The notes under the pieces: generated by a model
Seen by the model: only the letters and a program-made list of their open reading frames with translations
Told to the model about the DNA's origin: nothing
Database searches by the model: none
Position numbers and translations under genes: made by a program
Assembly (NCBI GenBank): GCA_022821985.1
Contig: JAJECP010000023.1
Span: 1 to 41,414, forward strand
Origin: Acidimicrobiia bacterium
Lineage (GTDB): Bacteria; Actinomycetota; Acidimicrobiia; Acidimicrobiales; Poriferisodalaceae
Length of the DNA stretch: 41,414 nt
Reading direction: 5' to 3'
Shown: in pieces, positions 25,945-35,809 of the stretch
Layout: each line of letters begins with the position of its first letter
How positions within the stretch are numbered: the first letter of the stretch is position 1

Positions 25945-26805
25945 CTAGTGGAGCCGCCCGATGGCGCGTGCTTCTGCTGTGCGGGCACCATCGCCAGCCG
26001 GCTTCTGCGCGCCTGCGCCGAATGGCGCGGGGACGAACCAGGTGCCGCCGCTTCCGGCCAGCTGTGGCGTACGCCCGGTGACTGCCTCGAGGTCGTCGCG
26101 CCAGGCCGAAAGCTCGGGATAGGCGGCGAGCGCGGCCGGTTCAAGGTCATTGGCGTTCGGACCGGACGGGCCGCCGAGCTCGTCCCATGCGCCGTACACC
26201 GCCGCCGTGTCGACCTGGACCGGCGGCATCCACAACAGGAACGACTGGTCCCGGAATGGGAGCGGCTCGATGATGTCGCCGATTCCAGCGACGCGAGCAC
26301 GCCCGCCGACGAGGCAGAACGCCACGTCGGCACCGAGGGTCGCCGCCTGCTGCGGTGTGACGACGGCGCGCGTCTGTGGACGAGACATCGAGCCGGTGGC
26401 TGCTGCGTCGGCTGTCACGACGGCAGTCATCCGATTGGCCCAACGGAGCACGGCGGCTGCGTCGGCCGATCCCCCGCCGAGGCCCGCACCGGGCGGGATG
26501 CGCTTGCGAACCTCGACGTGAGCAGTCCTGCCGGCAAGCTCGAGCGCCCGGATCACCAGATTCGACCTGTCAGCAGGGATGTCCCAGTCGGTCGTTGCGC
26601 TGGCGGTGCCATTCGCTCCGGGAGACGGAACGATCTCGACCGACTGCTGCGAGCTGAGATGCACGATGACCTCGTCACACAGATCGAGCGTCACCATCTC
26701 AGCATCGATGAAGTGATAGCCGTCATCCCGGATGCCGGTGATCCGCAGCCGCTGCGTCAGTTTCGCCGGGGCGAGCAGCCGGACCGCCTGGGTATGCGCC
26801 TCCAC
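25945..26805 (-). CDS. ispE: 4-diphosphocytidyl-2-C-methyl-D-erythritol kinase
   Basis: A 286-residue GHMP kinase of the MEP isoprenoid pathway, phosphorylating CDP-methylerythritol. LLAPAKLTQRLRITGIRDDGYH is the N-terminal motif with the catalytic Lys kept, although the usual AKxNLxL reads AKLTQRL. The ATP loop is PPGAGLGGGSADAAAVLRW, and GADVAFCLVGGRARVAGIGD the third motif. GTG 26805 is the only credible start: it lies 7 nt after the rsmA stop, and upstream sequence in frame belongs to rsmA's other frame. Gene order rsmA-ispE is common in Actinobacteria and supports the assignment. Confidence 0.92.
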   Translation of the reverse strand: MEAHTQAVRLLAPAKLTQRLRITGIRDDGYHFIDAEMVTLDLCDEVIVHLSSQQSVEIVPSPGANGTASATTDWDIPADRSNLVIRALELAGRTAHVEVRKRIPPGAGLGGGSADAAAVLRWANRMTAVVTADAAATGSMSRPQTRAVVTPQQAATLGADVAFCLVGGRARVAGIGDIIEPLPFRDQSFLLWMPPVQVDTAAVYGAWDELGGPSGPNANDLEPAALAAYPELSAWRDDLEAVTGRTPQLAGSGGTWFVPAPFGAGAQKPAGDGARTAEARAIGRLH

Positions 26806-26812
26806 AGCCAGC

Positions 26813-27702
26813 TCAGCCTTGCACCGGCGTCCCCAGCGAGGCCTCGGCGAGACGCACCCATTCGGCGAGCCCGAGACGCTCGGGGCGGTCGGTCCCCTCG
26901 ACACCTGCTCGCTCAAGTGTCCCGTCCGCGTCATCGAGGGCGTTCCGCAAGGTTCGGCGCAGCATCTGACGGCGATGCGCGAATGCTGCGGTCACGAGCC
27001 GATTGACCTCCGCGCGCAGACCGGGCTCCATGGATGGGGCACGGCGGGTGATGCGCACCAGCGCGGATTCCACTTCAGGCCGGGGGTAGAAGACCGTGGC
27101 CGGCGCCGCTCCGGCCAACTCGGCGTCAGCGTGGACCGCGACCCGAACGGAGACTGCGCCGTAAACACCGTTGCCAGGCGCCGCCGCCAATCGCTCCGCG
27201 GCCTCCCGCTGGCACATCACCAGCAGCCGGGTGACGGCCGGCACCTCATCGAGCACGGTCAGCACCAGCGAGGTCGCGATGTTGTACGGCAGGTTGGCAA
27301 CGACGTGCCACCCGCTGCCCGGCAGCAGCGCGCTCCAGTCCATGCGTCGCGCGTCGGCATGCACGATCTCGACGGGACCCGGCCTCGACCCACCCGGCTC
27401 GGCAGGACCTGACTCACCGTCCGTGGTGAACGCGCCCACTACCTCACGCAGGAGCGGTACGAGGCGGCCGTCGGTCTCCACTGCCACCACAGCGGCACCC
27501 GTCTCGGCCAATGCCAGCGTCAGCGAGCCCAGGCCGGCGCCGATCTCTACGACGCGGTCGCCCGGGCCGACACCTGCAAGGCGTGCGATCCGGCGCACGG
27601 TGTTGGGATCGACCACGAAGTTCTGCCCGAGGCTTCGCCGAGGCGCCGCTCCGACCTGCTCCAAGCGTTCCTTGACGGCAGGCAGGGTCAGCATTCGGTC
27701 CG

Positions 27703-27706
<4 letters not shown>
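26813..27706 (-). CDS. rsmA: 16S rRNA (adenine1518-N6/adenine1519-N6)-dimethyltransferase RsmA
   Basis: A 297-residue KsgA/RsmA. LGQNFVVDPNTVRRIARL opens the family block, VVEIGAGLGSLTLALAE is the S-adenosylmethionine loop, VAVETDGRLVPLL motif II, and NLPYNIATSLV the catalytic motif IV. The C-terminal helical domain has FAHRRQMLRRTLRN. It dimethylates two adjacent adenines at the 3' end of 16S rRNA during late 30S assembly. The ATG overlaps the tatD stop by ATGA and ispE follows at 7 nt, giving a metG-tatD-rsmA-ispE operon. Confidence 0.95.
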
Positions 27707-28527
<821 letters not shown>

Positions 28528-28565
28528 CGGCCGGGGCTCATGGAACGGGGTTCATGGTGCTGGGT

Positions 28566-30065
28566 TCATCGCAAGCGCGGGTACAGCGGCTCGCCGGTCG
28601 ACACCGGCAAACCGCCGGGATAACCACCCCAGGTCGCAGCCTCCGGCAGGCGCTGATCGGCGACCGAGCCCTCCATGCCGATGCGCCGCCACACCTCGTC
28701 GCAGCCCCTCGGCGTGGCTACCGATGCGAGCACCGCCACGATGCGCAGTGCTTCCAGCGCATCGCCGAGCACGGCATCCACCTCCGGGCCCGGATCGGAC
28801 TTCCACGGCTCGGCTGCCTCGAGCATGGCATTGGTCTCACGGATGATCCGCCAGGTGGCGTCGAGGGCTTCCGACGGCGCCAAGCGTTCCCAGGCGTCAG
28901 CGGTCTCGGCAACGCACTCAGCCACCGCTTCGGCCAGCGGGCTGTCGGCACGGGGTGCCGGCCCGATGCCTTCGCACTTGCGGCTGACCACGGTGGCGAC
29001 CCGGCTCATCAGGTTGCCAAGGTTGTTGGCCAGGTCGGCGTTGTAGCGGGCAACCATCCCCTCATAGGAGAAGTCGCCGTCGGGACCGAAGGGCTGATCG
29101 TGCAAGAAGTGGTGCCGCACGCCGTCGCTGCCGAAGTCGTCCACCAGGTCGCCTGGGGCGATCTGGTTGAGCGCTGACTTTGCCATCTTCTCGCCACCGA
29201 CGAGCAGGAAGCCATGCACATGGACCCGGCGTGGCGGCAGCACACCAGCGCTCATCAGCATCGCCGGCCAGTACACGCAATGGAAGCGGAGAATGTCCTT
29301 GCCGATCAGGTGCACACCCGGCCAGCGATGCGCAAACTGGGCATCGTCGCTGCCGTACCCGGCAGCGGTGATGTAGTTGGTGAGCGCGTCGAACCAGACA
29401 TAAGTGACATGGCTCGGGTCCCACGGAATCGGGATGCCCCAGTCCAGCGACGTGCGGCTGATCGAGAAGTCCTGCAGCCCGCTGCGGATGAACCCCAATG
29501 CCTCGTTGCGCTTGGTCGCCGGAACGACGAAATCGGGATGTGCTTCGTACCAGTCAAGCAGGGGCTTTTCGTAGCGGCTGAGCGAGAAGAAGTAGTTCTC
29601 CTCCGAGACGTGCTCGACCGGTCGCCGGTGGATCGGGCACATGCCGTTGTCGAGGTCGTCTTCGGTGTAGTAGGCCTCACAGCTCACGCAGTAGAGGCCC
29701 TCGTAGGTCTGCTGCGTGATGTCGCCGTTGTCGTAGCAGGCCTGCAGCAGTTGCTGGACCGAGTGATGATGGCGAGGTTCGCTGGTGCGGATGAAGTCGT
29801 CGTTGGCGATGTCGAGTTGCTGCCACGCTTCCTGGAAGCGCACCACGGTGCGATCGGCCCACTCGATGGGAGTGCAGCCGTTCTGCTCGGCAGCCCGCTG
29901 CACCTTGAGGCCGTGCTCATCGGTGCCGGTCAGGAACATGACGTCGCAACCGCACAGCCGATTCCAGCGAGCGATCGCGTCAGCGGTGATTGTCGTGTAC
30001 GCGTGCCCGATGTGGGGGGCGTCGTTGACGTAGTAGATCGGCGTCGTGACGTAGTAAGAGGTCAC
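28566..30065 (-). CDS. metG: Methionine-tRNA ligase
   Basis: A 499-residue class I synthetase starting at GTG 30065. YYVTTPIYYVNDAPHIGHAYTT holds the HIGH motif; the CP domain has a zinc-knuckle pair CVSCEAYYTEDDL and MCPIHRRPVEHV (Cys-x2-Cys and Cys-Pro-x-His); WFDALTNYITAAGY is the substrate motif. The second ATP motif reads GEKMAKSALNQ, so the canonical KMSKS Ser is Ala. The anticodon-binding helices follow (NNLGNLMSRV, WKSDP). There is no C-terminal tRNA-binding appendage. It charges initiator and elongator tRNA-Met. A TANNNT box is 6 nt upstream of the GTG; tatD follows. Confidence 0.96.
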   Translation of the reverse strand: MTSYYVTTPIYYVNDAPHIGHAYTTITADAIARWNRLCGCDVMFLTGTDEHGLKVQRAAEQNGCTPIEWADRTVVRFQEAWQQLDIANDDFIRTSEPRHHHSVQQLLQACYDNGDITQQTYEGLYCVSCEAYYTEDDLDNGMCPIHRRPVEHVSEENYFFSLSRYEKPLLDWYEAHPDFVVPATKRNEALGFIRSGLQDFSISRTSLDWGIPIPWDPSHVTYVWFDALTNYITAAGYGSDDAQFAHRWPGVHLIGKDILRFHCVYWPAMLMSAGVLPPRRVHVHGFLLVGGEKMAKSALNQIAPGDLVDDFGSDGVRHHFLHDQPFGPDGDFSYEGMVARYNADLANNLGNLMSRVATVVSRKCEGIGPAPRADSPLAEAVAECVAETADAWERLAPSEALDATWRIIRETNAMLEAAEPWKSDPGPEVDAVLGDALEALRIVAVLASVATPRGCDEVWRRIGMEGSVADQRLPEAATWGGYPGGLPVSTGEPLYPRLR

Positions 30066-30071
30066 CGGTTC

Positions 30072-30077
30072 AGGGTA
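30072..30077 (-). promoter_or_regulatory. Candidate -10 box upstream of metG
   Basis: On the minus strand TACCCT lies 6 nt before GTG 30065, matching TANNNT at leaderless spacing. The rsmI stop is about 50 nt further upstream, so metG may have its own start. Confidence 0.4.
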
Positions 30078-30124
30078 CTGACGAGCACCAATGCCGCTCG
30101 CAGGATTTCGCCGCCCGCTCGCCG

Positions 30125-30982
30125 CTATGGCATCGGGGGTTCGAGGGAGCGAGCTAACTCTGTGGACAAGCGGTAGGCGCGGTTGCGGGCCACGCCGAGA
30201 CGTTCTGCGACGACTGCTGCGGCGTCGCGGGCGCTGGAACCGGCTTTCAGCTCAGCGGTCAGCTCAGCGCTTATCTGCTCGTCGGACGGGGGTTGCCAGA
30301 TCGCTGGGCCGAGCACTACGACGATCTCACCTCGTGGCGGTTCCGTGAATCGTGCCGCCAACTCGGCGACCGTGCCGCGCGCCACTTCTTCGTGAAGCTT
30401 GGTGAGTTCGCGGACGACGACCGCTGGACGGTCGGCGCCGCAGGCCTCCGCCAGGTCGTCGAGCGTGGTGCGGAGGCGCTTGGGCGATTCCAGCAGCACG
30501 ACGGTTCGCTGCTCGGAGGCAATTCCATCGAGTCGTTGACGGCGGGCCTTTCCCTTGCGGGGCAGGAACCCTTCCATGACCCAGCGATCGGTCGGCAGGC
30601 CCGAGATGGCCAATGCCGTCACCGGTGCCGACGGCCCCGGAACGGCGCTGACCTCGATGCCTGCTGCTGCTGCCGCGGCAACCAGTCGCTGCCCGGGATC
30701 GGAGATGGCGGGCATGCCCGCGTCCGTGATGTACGCGGCGGTCTCCCCAGCTGTCAGGCGCCCCACGATCTCGGCGGCCACGGCGGCCTCGTTGTGCTCG
30801 TGCATGGCCACCAGTTGCCGCCCGCTGACACCCAGCCGTTGCAGCAGCAGGCCGGTACGGCGGGTGTCCTCGCAGGCCACGAAAGACACCGCCGACAGCA
30901 CCTCGACCGCCCGCGGGGCGATGTCAGCAAGGTTGCCGATGGGTGTGGCCACCAGCCACAGCCGGGGTTCGCTGTCGCTCAT
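30125..30982 (-). CDS. rsmI: 16S rRNA (cytidine1402-2'-O)-methyltransferase RsmI
   Basis: A 285-residue tetrapyrrole-methylase-fold enzyme. LWLVATPIGNLADIAPRAVE, VACEDTRRTGLLLQRLGV, ITDAGMPAISDPGQRLV and VPGPSAPVTALAISGLP are the RsmI signatures, and GFLPRKGKARRQRL ends the core. It 2'-O-methylates C1402 of 16S rRNA in the P site. The start at ATG 30982 overlaps the DUF192 gene's stop by ATGA; the frame is open further upstream but overlaps that gene without homology. It is followed by metG about 60 nt on, as in Mycobacterium. Confidence 0.94.
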   Translation of the reverse strand: MSDSEPRLWLVATPIGNLADIAPRAVEVLSAVSFVACEDTRRTGLLLQRLGVSGRQLVAMHEHNEAAVAAEIVGRLTAGETAAYITDAGMPAISDPGQRLVAAAAAAGIEVSAVPGPSAPVTALAISGLPTDRWVMEGFLPRKGKARRQRLDGIASEQRTVVLLESPKRLRTTLDDLAEACGADRPAVVVRELTKLHEEVARGTVAELAARFTEPPRGEIVVVLGPAIWQPPSDEQISAELTAELKAGSSARDAAAVVAERLGVARNRAYRLSTELARSLEPPMP

Positions 30983-31314
30983 GCTTCCAGCCGGACGTCG
31001 AGCGTGTCTCCCACGGTCAGGCCCCAGCGTTCGCATGCGCCCGCTTGGGTCTCGATGACCGATCGAGCGCTCAGTCTCGGCCGTCCGATCCGGCCCGGCG
31101 GCATCTGCACCAGGTCCACCACCCGCCGCTGCCGATCCAGGAACAGCACGTCGATGTCGAAGCTCATCCCGATGGTGTGCACACACCGGCACCGCTCGAT
31201 CAGCAGCGCTCCGGTCATGTCGTCGCGCCCGAGCAGGCCACGCCGGCGCTCGGAACGGGTGCGAGCAACCTCAAGGCTTGCCACCACTCGATCCCCGCAC
31301 GCCAACCAGGGCAT
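30979..31314 (-). CDS. DUF192 family protein
   Basis: A 111-residue DUF192 protein. ATG 31314 gives the family start (MPWLACGDRVVASLEVARTR); it lies 2 nt after the ychF stop. Motifs are RRRGLLGRDDMTGALLIERC, VHTIGMSFDIDVLFLD and IETQAGACERWGL. The family is found in bacteria and archaea, often secreted, with no settled function; no signal peptide is seen here, so a cytosolic form is likely. The gene is coupled to rsmI (ATGA) and to ychF. Confidence 0.88.
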   Translation of the reverse strand: MPWLACGDRVVASLEVARTRSERRRGLLGRDDMTGALLIERCRCVHTIGMSFDIDVLFLDRQRRVVDLVQMPPGRIGRPRLSARSVIETQAGACERWGLTVGDTLDVRLEA

Positions 31315-31316
31315 GG

Positions 31317-32426
31317 CTACACGTTGAAGCGGAACTCCACGACGTCGCCATCGCGCATCGGATAGTCCTTCCCCTCGACTCGCAGGCGGCCCGCATCCCG
31401 CGCGGCAGACCACGAGCCTAAATCCAGCAGCTCAGCCCAGTCGATCACCTCGGCCCGGATGAAGCCGCGCTCGAAATCGGTATGGATCCGCCCGGCGCAT
31501 TGCGGCGCTCGCCAGCCGGCCCGGAAGGTCCAAGCCCGGGATTCCTTCTCGCCTGTGGTGAGGAACGTGCACAGGCCCAGCAGACCGTGCGCTGCCGCGA
31601 CGAACCGCTCCAGCGCGCCCTCCCCCAGACCGAGTCCTTCGAGCAGCTCGGTTCGCTCGGCGCCGGCAAGCTGCGCAGCTTCCGCTTCGAGCTGCACGCA
31701 CAGCGGCAGCACCGTCGCACCCGGCAGCTCGGCCTCAATGGCCGCTGCCAGTTCCGTCGCTGCATCGAGCTGGTCCTCGCCGAGATTCAGCACTGCCATG
31801 ACCGGCTTGTCGGTCAGCAGGAAGTGGCTCCGCAGCGCCGTTCGGTGCAGGTATTCGTCGGGCCCATCGAACACTGCGCCGAGCGGCCATGCCCGGTACA
31901 GCGGCGTGCCGGCCGCCAGATGCTCGAGCGCGGCGTCGAGCGCTGCGACCTCCTTGGCCAGCGCAGTGTCGGACGGCTGGCTGCGGGAGGCCTTGCGGCG
32001 GCGGTCGATGCGGGATTCCACCGACTCCAGATCCGCCAGCGTGAGCTCGGTCTCGACGATGCGAAGGTGTTCGAGCGGGTCGGCGGGACCCGGCACATCG
32101 GCATCAGAGAAGGCACGCAGGACGAAGACGATGGCGTCCACCTCGCGGATCCCCGCCAGGAAGCGGTTGCCAAGACCCTCGCCCTTGCTGGCCCCCTCCA
32201 CGAGTCCGCCGATATCGATGAACTCTGTGGTGGTCGGCACCACTTTCTTGCTGCCGCTCATCTCGGCGAGCGCATCGAGCCGGGGGTCGGGCACCCGGGC
32301 CACTCCGACATTCGGATCGGTGGTGGCAAAGGCGTACGGCGCCGCCAGTGCCCCGCCGCCGGCGAGCGAATTGAACAGCGACGACTTCCCAGCGTTGGGC
32401 AGGCCCACGAACCCAAAGCGCTCCAT
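31317..32426 (-). CDS. ychF: Redox/translation-associated ATPase YchF (OLA1 family)
   Basis: A 369-residue Obg-family protein. The P-loop reads [20 protein letters not shown] (Ala in place of the common Val, Ser in place of Thr), followed by [39 protein letters not shown], and AVLNLGEDQ in the NxxE position that favours ATP over GTP. A coiled-coil insertion (residues about 130-200) and the C-terminal TGS domain ([20 protein letters not shown]) complete the normal architecture. It binds ribosomes and acts in stress control of translation. It leads the ychF-DUF192-rsmI operon. Confidence 0.95.
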   Translation of the reverse strand: MERFGFVGLPNAGKSSLFNSLAGGGALAAPYAFATTDPNVGVARVPDPRLDALAEMSGSKKVVPTTTEFIDIGGLVEGASKGEGLGNRFLAGIREVDAIVFVLRAFSDADVPGPADPLEHLRIVETELTLADLESVESRIDRRRKASRSQPSDTALAKEVAALDAALEHLAAGTPLYRAWPLGAVFDGPDEYLHRTALRSHFLLTDKPVMAVLNLGEDQLDAATELAAAIEAELPGATVLPLCVQLEAEAAQLAGAERTELLEGLGLGEGALERFVAAAHGLLGLCTFLTTGEKESRAWTFRAGWRAPQCAGRIHTDFERGFIRAEVIDWAELLDLGSWSAARDAGRLRVEGKDYPMRDGDVVEFRFNV

Positions 32427-32435
32427 CGCCGGGCG

Positions 32436-32441
32436 AGGCTA
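32436..32441 (-). promoter_or_regulatory. Candidate -10 box upstream of ychF
   Basis: On the minus strand TAGCCT lies 9 nt before ATG 32426 with no Shine-Dalgarno between; the same hexamer precedes the bL37-like gene on the plus strand. Confidence 0.42.
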
Positions 32442-32552
32442 ATGAGTGCAACGCTGGGTGCTCACAGCCCTCCCGGGCGGTACGGAGCGCTGCGTGCAAG
32501 ACTTCGCCGGGTCGGGTACGCGCCCGAGACATCCATTGACGGGGAGGAACCC

Positions 32553-33692
32553 ATGGGACCGCTGCAGGGACTCAAGGTGATCGAGCTGGCCGGTATCGGC
32601 CCTGGACCGTTCTGCGCCATGCTGCTCGCTGATCTGGGCGCGGACGTGATCCGCATCGACCGCATGACACCTGAAGACCTCGGCATCGACCGGGGGCGCA
32701 GGTTCAACGTGCTCAACCGGGGCCGGCGTTCGGTGGCGGTCGACCTCAAGTCGCCAGACGGTGTCGAGACCATCCTCAAGCTGGTTGAGCAGGCCGACGC
32801 GCTCATCGAAGGCTTCCGCCCCGGCGTCACCGAGCGACTGGGTCTCGGACCAGACGAGTGCTTCGCTCGCAACCCGAAGCTGGTCTACGGCCGCATGACC
32901 GGGTGGGGCCAGGAAGGGCCCATGTCACACGCCGCCGGGCACGACATCAACTACATCGCCCTGACCGGAGCGCTGCATGCCATCGGACCTGCTGAGGCGC
33001 CGAGCCCGCCGCTCAACCTGGTGGGCGACTTCGGAGGCGGCGGCATGTACCTGGCCTTCGGCGTGTGCGCCGCACTGCTCGAGGCGCGTGACTCCGGGCA
33101 GGGCCAAGTCGTGGATGCCGCCATGACCGAGGGTGCCGCTTCTCTGATGGCCGCGATCTACGGCATCTACGGCTCGGGCGGCTGGGCCGACGAGCGGGAG
33201 TCCAACTTCCTCGACGGCGGTGCCTACTACTACGGCGTGTACGAGACCTCTGACGGCAAGTTCGTCTCGGTCGGTTCGATCGAGGGCAAGTTCCACGACG
33301 AATTGCTCCAGAAGACCGGTCTGGCCGACGCTCCGACGGTGGACCGCAACGACCGTGATGCGTGGGCCGACAAGCGGGCTCGCTTGGCGGAGGTCATCAA
33401 GACCAAGACCCGCGACGAGTGGGACGAGATCATGGCCGGCTCCGATGTCTGCTACGCGCCGGTACTGGATCTGTCAGAGGCGCCGCACCACCCGCACAAT
33501 GCGGCCCGCGGCAGCTTTGTGGAGGTCGAGGGCGTGATGCAGCCTGCACCGGCGCCTCGCTTCAGCCGTACCCCGGGCGCCGTCGCCCGACCGCCGGCGT
33601 CGCCGGGTGAGAACACCGATGAGGTACTGGCCGACTGGGGCTTCGACGCCGACGACATCGAGAAACTCCACGAAGTCGGTGCCGTCGGCTGA
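32553..33692 (+). CDS. CaiB/BaiF CoA-transferase family protein, alpha-methylacyl-CoA racemase type
   Basis: A 379-residue class III CoA-transferase-fold protein. GGGGAGG precedes ATG 32553. [19 protein letters not shown] is the N-terminal signature; [17 protein letters not shown] carries the His, and [17 protein letters not shown] the Asp, of the racemase active site; a Glu in [11 protein letters not shown] corresponds to the third residue. These match alpha-methylacyl-CoA racemases, which epimerise 2-methyl-branched acyl-CoAs (methyl-branched fatty acids, sterol side chains). Transferase activity cannot be excluded. It is divergent from ychF and is followed 44 nt later by the bL37-like gene. 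Confidence 0.88.
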   Translation: MGPLQGLKVIELAGIGPGPFCAMLLADLGADVIRIDRMTPEDLGIDRGRRFNVLNRGRRSVAVDLKSPDGVETILKLVEQADALIEGFRPGVTERLGLGPDECFARNPKLVYGRMTGWGQEGPMSHAAGHDINYIALTGALHAIGPAEAPSPPLNLVGDFGGGGMYLAFGVCAALLEARDSGQGQVVDAAMTEGAASLMAAIYGIYGSGGWADERESNFLDGGAYYYGVYETSDGKFVSVGSIEGKFHDELLQKTGLADAPTVDRNDRDAWADKRARLAEVIKTKTRDEWDEIMAGSDVCYAPVLDLSEAPHHPHNAARGSFVEVEGVMQPAPAPRFSRTPGAVARPPASPGENTDEVLADWGFDADDIEKLHEVGAVG

Positions 33693-33721
33693 GTCCCAGA
33701 GGCGGAGCCGAACGGCGTCGG

Positions 33722-33727
33722 TAGCCT
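33722..33727 (+). promoter_or_regulatory. Candidate -10 box for the bL37-like gene
   Basis: TAGCCT lies 9 nt before ATG 33737. The leader would be 0-3 nt in a leaderless transcript; no ribosome binding site is seen. Confidence 0.4.
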
Positions 33728-33736
33728 GAGACGCCT

Positions 33737-33823
33737 ATGTCGAAGCGCACCAACAAGCGAAAGCTCCGGGCGCGGCGCAGCAAAGCCAATCACGGCAAGC
33801 GCCCCAACTGCGGCCGCGGCTAG
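33737..33823 (+). CDS. Large ribosomal subunit protein bL37-like
   Basis: A 28-residue, very basic peptide: MSKRTNKRKLRARRSKANHG, then KRPNCGRG. The ANHGKRPN core matches the small actinobacterial 50S protein bL37, first seen in mycobacterial ribosome structures. Here the tail is extended by CGRG. It lies in a short gap between the racemase-like gene and the polysaccharide deacetylase, with its own TANNNT box. Assignment rests on this short motif and on composition; I consider it likely. Confidence 0.75.
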   Translation: MSKRTNKRKLRARRSKANHGKRPNCGRG

Positions 33824-33908
33824 GCGGCTGGCACCGGCCGCGCCCGCGGCCAGTGTGACTGAGTCCGGCTGCCGCTGCCCACCTCTCTCAACCGGCCATC
33901 ATCATGGG

Positions 33909-35759
33909 GTGCGCGCGGTCAACGCCAGAAGTTTCGTCGGCGTGCTGGTCCTGACGGTGGCGCTGGCCGGTGCTTGCCACATTGAGAGCGTCGGGGATGG
34001 CCCGCCCGCCGAAGCGGGCTCTGGCGCTACCGAGCAGCCCGAGGCTTCGGGGGACACAGCATCGACGGCGGCATCGCCTTCGCGGATAAAAGTGGAGGAT
34101 GTGGCGCAGCCACAGGCCACGTTGCCGGAAGGCCCGCCGTCTGCTGATGACGACGCTGCGCAGTCCGGACGGCTCGCGCCGTCCGATGAGGTGGAGCAGT
34201 CCGCCCAGACCGGCCCGTTCGGCGAGCTCCCGCCTGACGAGGCAGATCAGCATGCCGATCGGGCGCTGTCGGCAAGAGCCGACCCACCAGTCGAGCGGGC
34301 CACTTCCGAGGGAAGTGCCGACGATCAGGACGGCGCGCAGCAGGATCGCGCGATCGCACCGGCAGCTGAGCCGGATTGGCTTCCTGCGGGCGTGGAGAAA
34401 GCTGTCCGGCGCTCATACCCGGATTGGTGGTTCGTGCTTCATCCGGAGGCAGCACATGGCGATCTGGACGGCGATGGCAACGAGGACTACGCCCTTCACC
34501 TCGAGGCCCGGTATGCCGACTCGCCGCAACCGCACTTGATCGTGCCCGTCATCGACGGCGGCGGAGCATTCGAGACGTGGCCGTCGGCGAATCTGGGCCG
34601 GCGCATCATCATTGACAAGCTCGACATCCAGAATGACGTCATCGAGGTGTCCTTCCTCGACCGCTCGCCGGGCGAGCCACTCGAGTTCTTCACCAGGCGC
34701 ACTGCGCTGACCGTCAAGCCGTCTGCCGACACTGGCAGCGCAGGTACAGAGCCGGTGGTGACCGTCACCGGAGTCGAGCCGATTGACCGGGTGCCGACGC
34801 TTCAGATCGACCGCCCGGTTACCGCGTTGGCTCCCGCTATGGACGGCATCGGCGTTGCCGCGTCGGACCGGATCGAGCTGCGCGAACGGCACCCCTACGT
34901 TGTGCAGGCCGACGAGAGCGAAGTGCTGGTGGTGACGCTCGCCGCCCCGGCAGGAGTGTGGCTCGAGGCCCGCCCGAGCGACGGCGCCGTGCTGGTGCCC
35001 TTGGCCGAACGCACTCAGGAGTTCGCGGTCGCCGTACCGGCGAGCGGCGAATGGCGCGTCACTGTTGCTTCTTCGCTCGTGACGCCTGCGGGTTACCGGC
35101 TCTCCATCGACGTATTCCCAGCTGCACTCGGCGAGGGCATAGCTACCCGCGACGCCACCGGCTTCTGGTCGAGCACGCACGTCTCCCCGCCAGCCTTGCC
35201 CGACGACGGTCCGGTTGTTTACCTGACCTTCGACGACGGGCCGCACCCGACGTACACACCGCAGGTGCTCGACGTGCTGGCACGCCACGGGGCTCGAGCG
35301 ACCTTCTTCGTCGTCGGCTACCTCGCAGAGCGATATCCACTGCTCATCCAGCGCATCGCACACGAGGGCCACACCCTCGCCAACCACTCCTGGCAACACG
35401 AGTCGCTCGCACGTGTCTCGAAGGCGGCCTTCGACCGCTCCGTCGGGCGCACCCAGGAGATCCTGGGGCCGCTCGCCACCCCGTGCCTCAGGCCGCCCTA
35501 CTACGCCATCGGCAGATTCACCGAAGAATGGTCCAACGAGCTGGGCTTGAGACTGGTCGGCTGGAGCTACTCCCCGCGCGATTGGGAACAGCGCCCAGCC
35601 CAGGCGATTGCCAACGGCCTCGTTGCCCGGTCCCATCCCGGTGCCATCATCTTGCTGCACGACGGTGGCGGCCCTCGTTCGGCGACGGTGCGAGGACTCG
35701 ACATGGCACTCGAACGACTCTCAGACCGCGGATTCGAGTTCAAGCCACTGTGCCGCTAG
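33909..35759 (+). CDS. Lipoprotein polysaccharide deacetylase (CE4/NodB)
   Basis: A 616-residue secreted protein. GTG 33909 gives a clean lipoprotein signal (VRAVNARSFVGVLVLTVALA, then GAC lipobox); an upstream GTG at 33855 is in frame. A long low-complexity acidic region (about 25-155) precedes a beta-rich part with a calcium-loop-like GDLDGDGNEDYALHL near 190 and a jelly-roll-like section to about 415. The CE4 domain spans about 435-616: TFDDGPHPTYTP, NHSWQHESL (metal His pair), RPPYYAIG, and IILLHDGGG. It should remove N- or O-acetyl groups from peptidoglycan or another envelope glycan. It is convergent with the SGNH/MBOAT operon, which does the opposite kind of chemistry. Confidence 0.85.
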   Translation: MRAVNARSFVGVLVLTVALAGACHIESVGDGPPAEAGSGATEQPEASGDTASTAASPSRIKVEDVAQPQATLPEGPPSADDDAAQSGRLAPSDEVEQSAQTGPFGELPPDEADQHADRALSARADPPVERATSEGSADDQDGAQQDRAIAPAAEPDWLPAGVEKAVRRSYPDWWFVLHPEAAHGDLDGDGNEDYALHLEARYADSPQPHLIVPVIDGGGAFETWPSANLGRRIIIDKLDIQNDVIEVSFLDRSPGEPLEFFTRRTALTVKPSADTGSAGTEPVVTVTGVEPIDRVPTLQIDRPVTALAPAMDGIGVAASDRIELRERHPYVVQADESEVLVVTLAAPAGVWLEARPSDGAVLVPLAERTQEFAVAVPASGEWRVTVASSLVTPAGYRLSIDVFPAALGEGIATRDATGFWSSTHVSPPALPDDGPVVYLTFDDGPHPTYTPQVLDVLARHGARATFFVVGYLAERYPLLIQRIAHEGHTLANHSWQHESLARVSKAAFDRSVGRTQEILGPLATPCLRPPYYAIGRFTEEWSNELGLRLVGWSYSPRDWEQRPAQAIANGLVARSHPGAIILLHDGGGPRSATVRGLDMALERLSDRGFEFKPLCR

Positions 35760-35809
35760 TGCACTCCTCCGCGGTTGCGCGCGGTGATGTCGCCGCAACG
35801 GGCGGCGCG

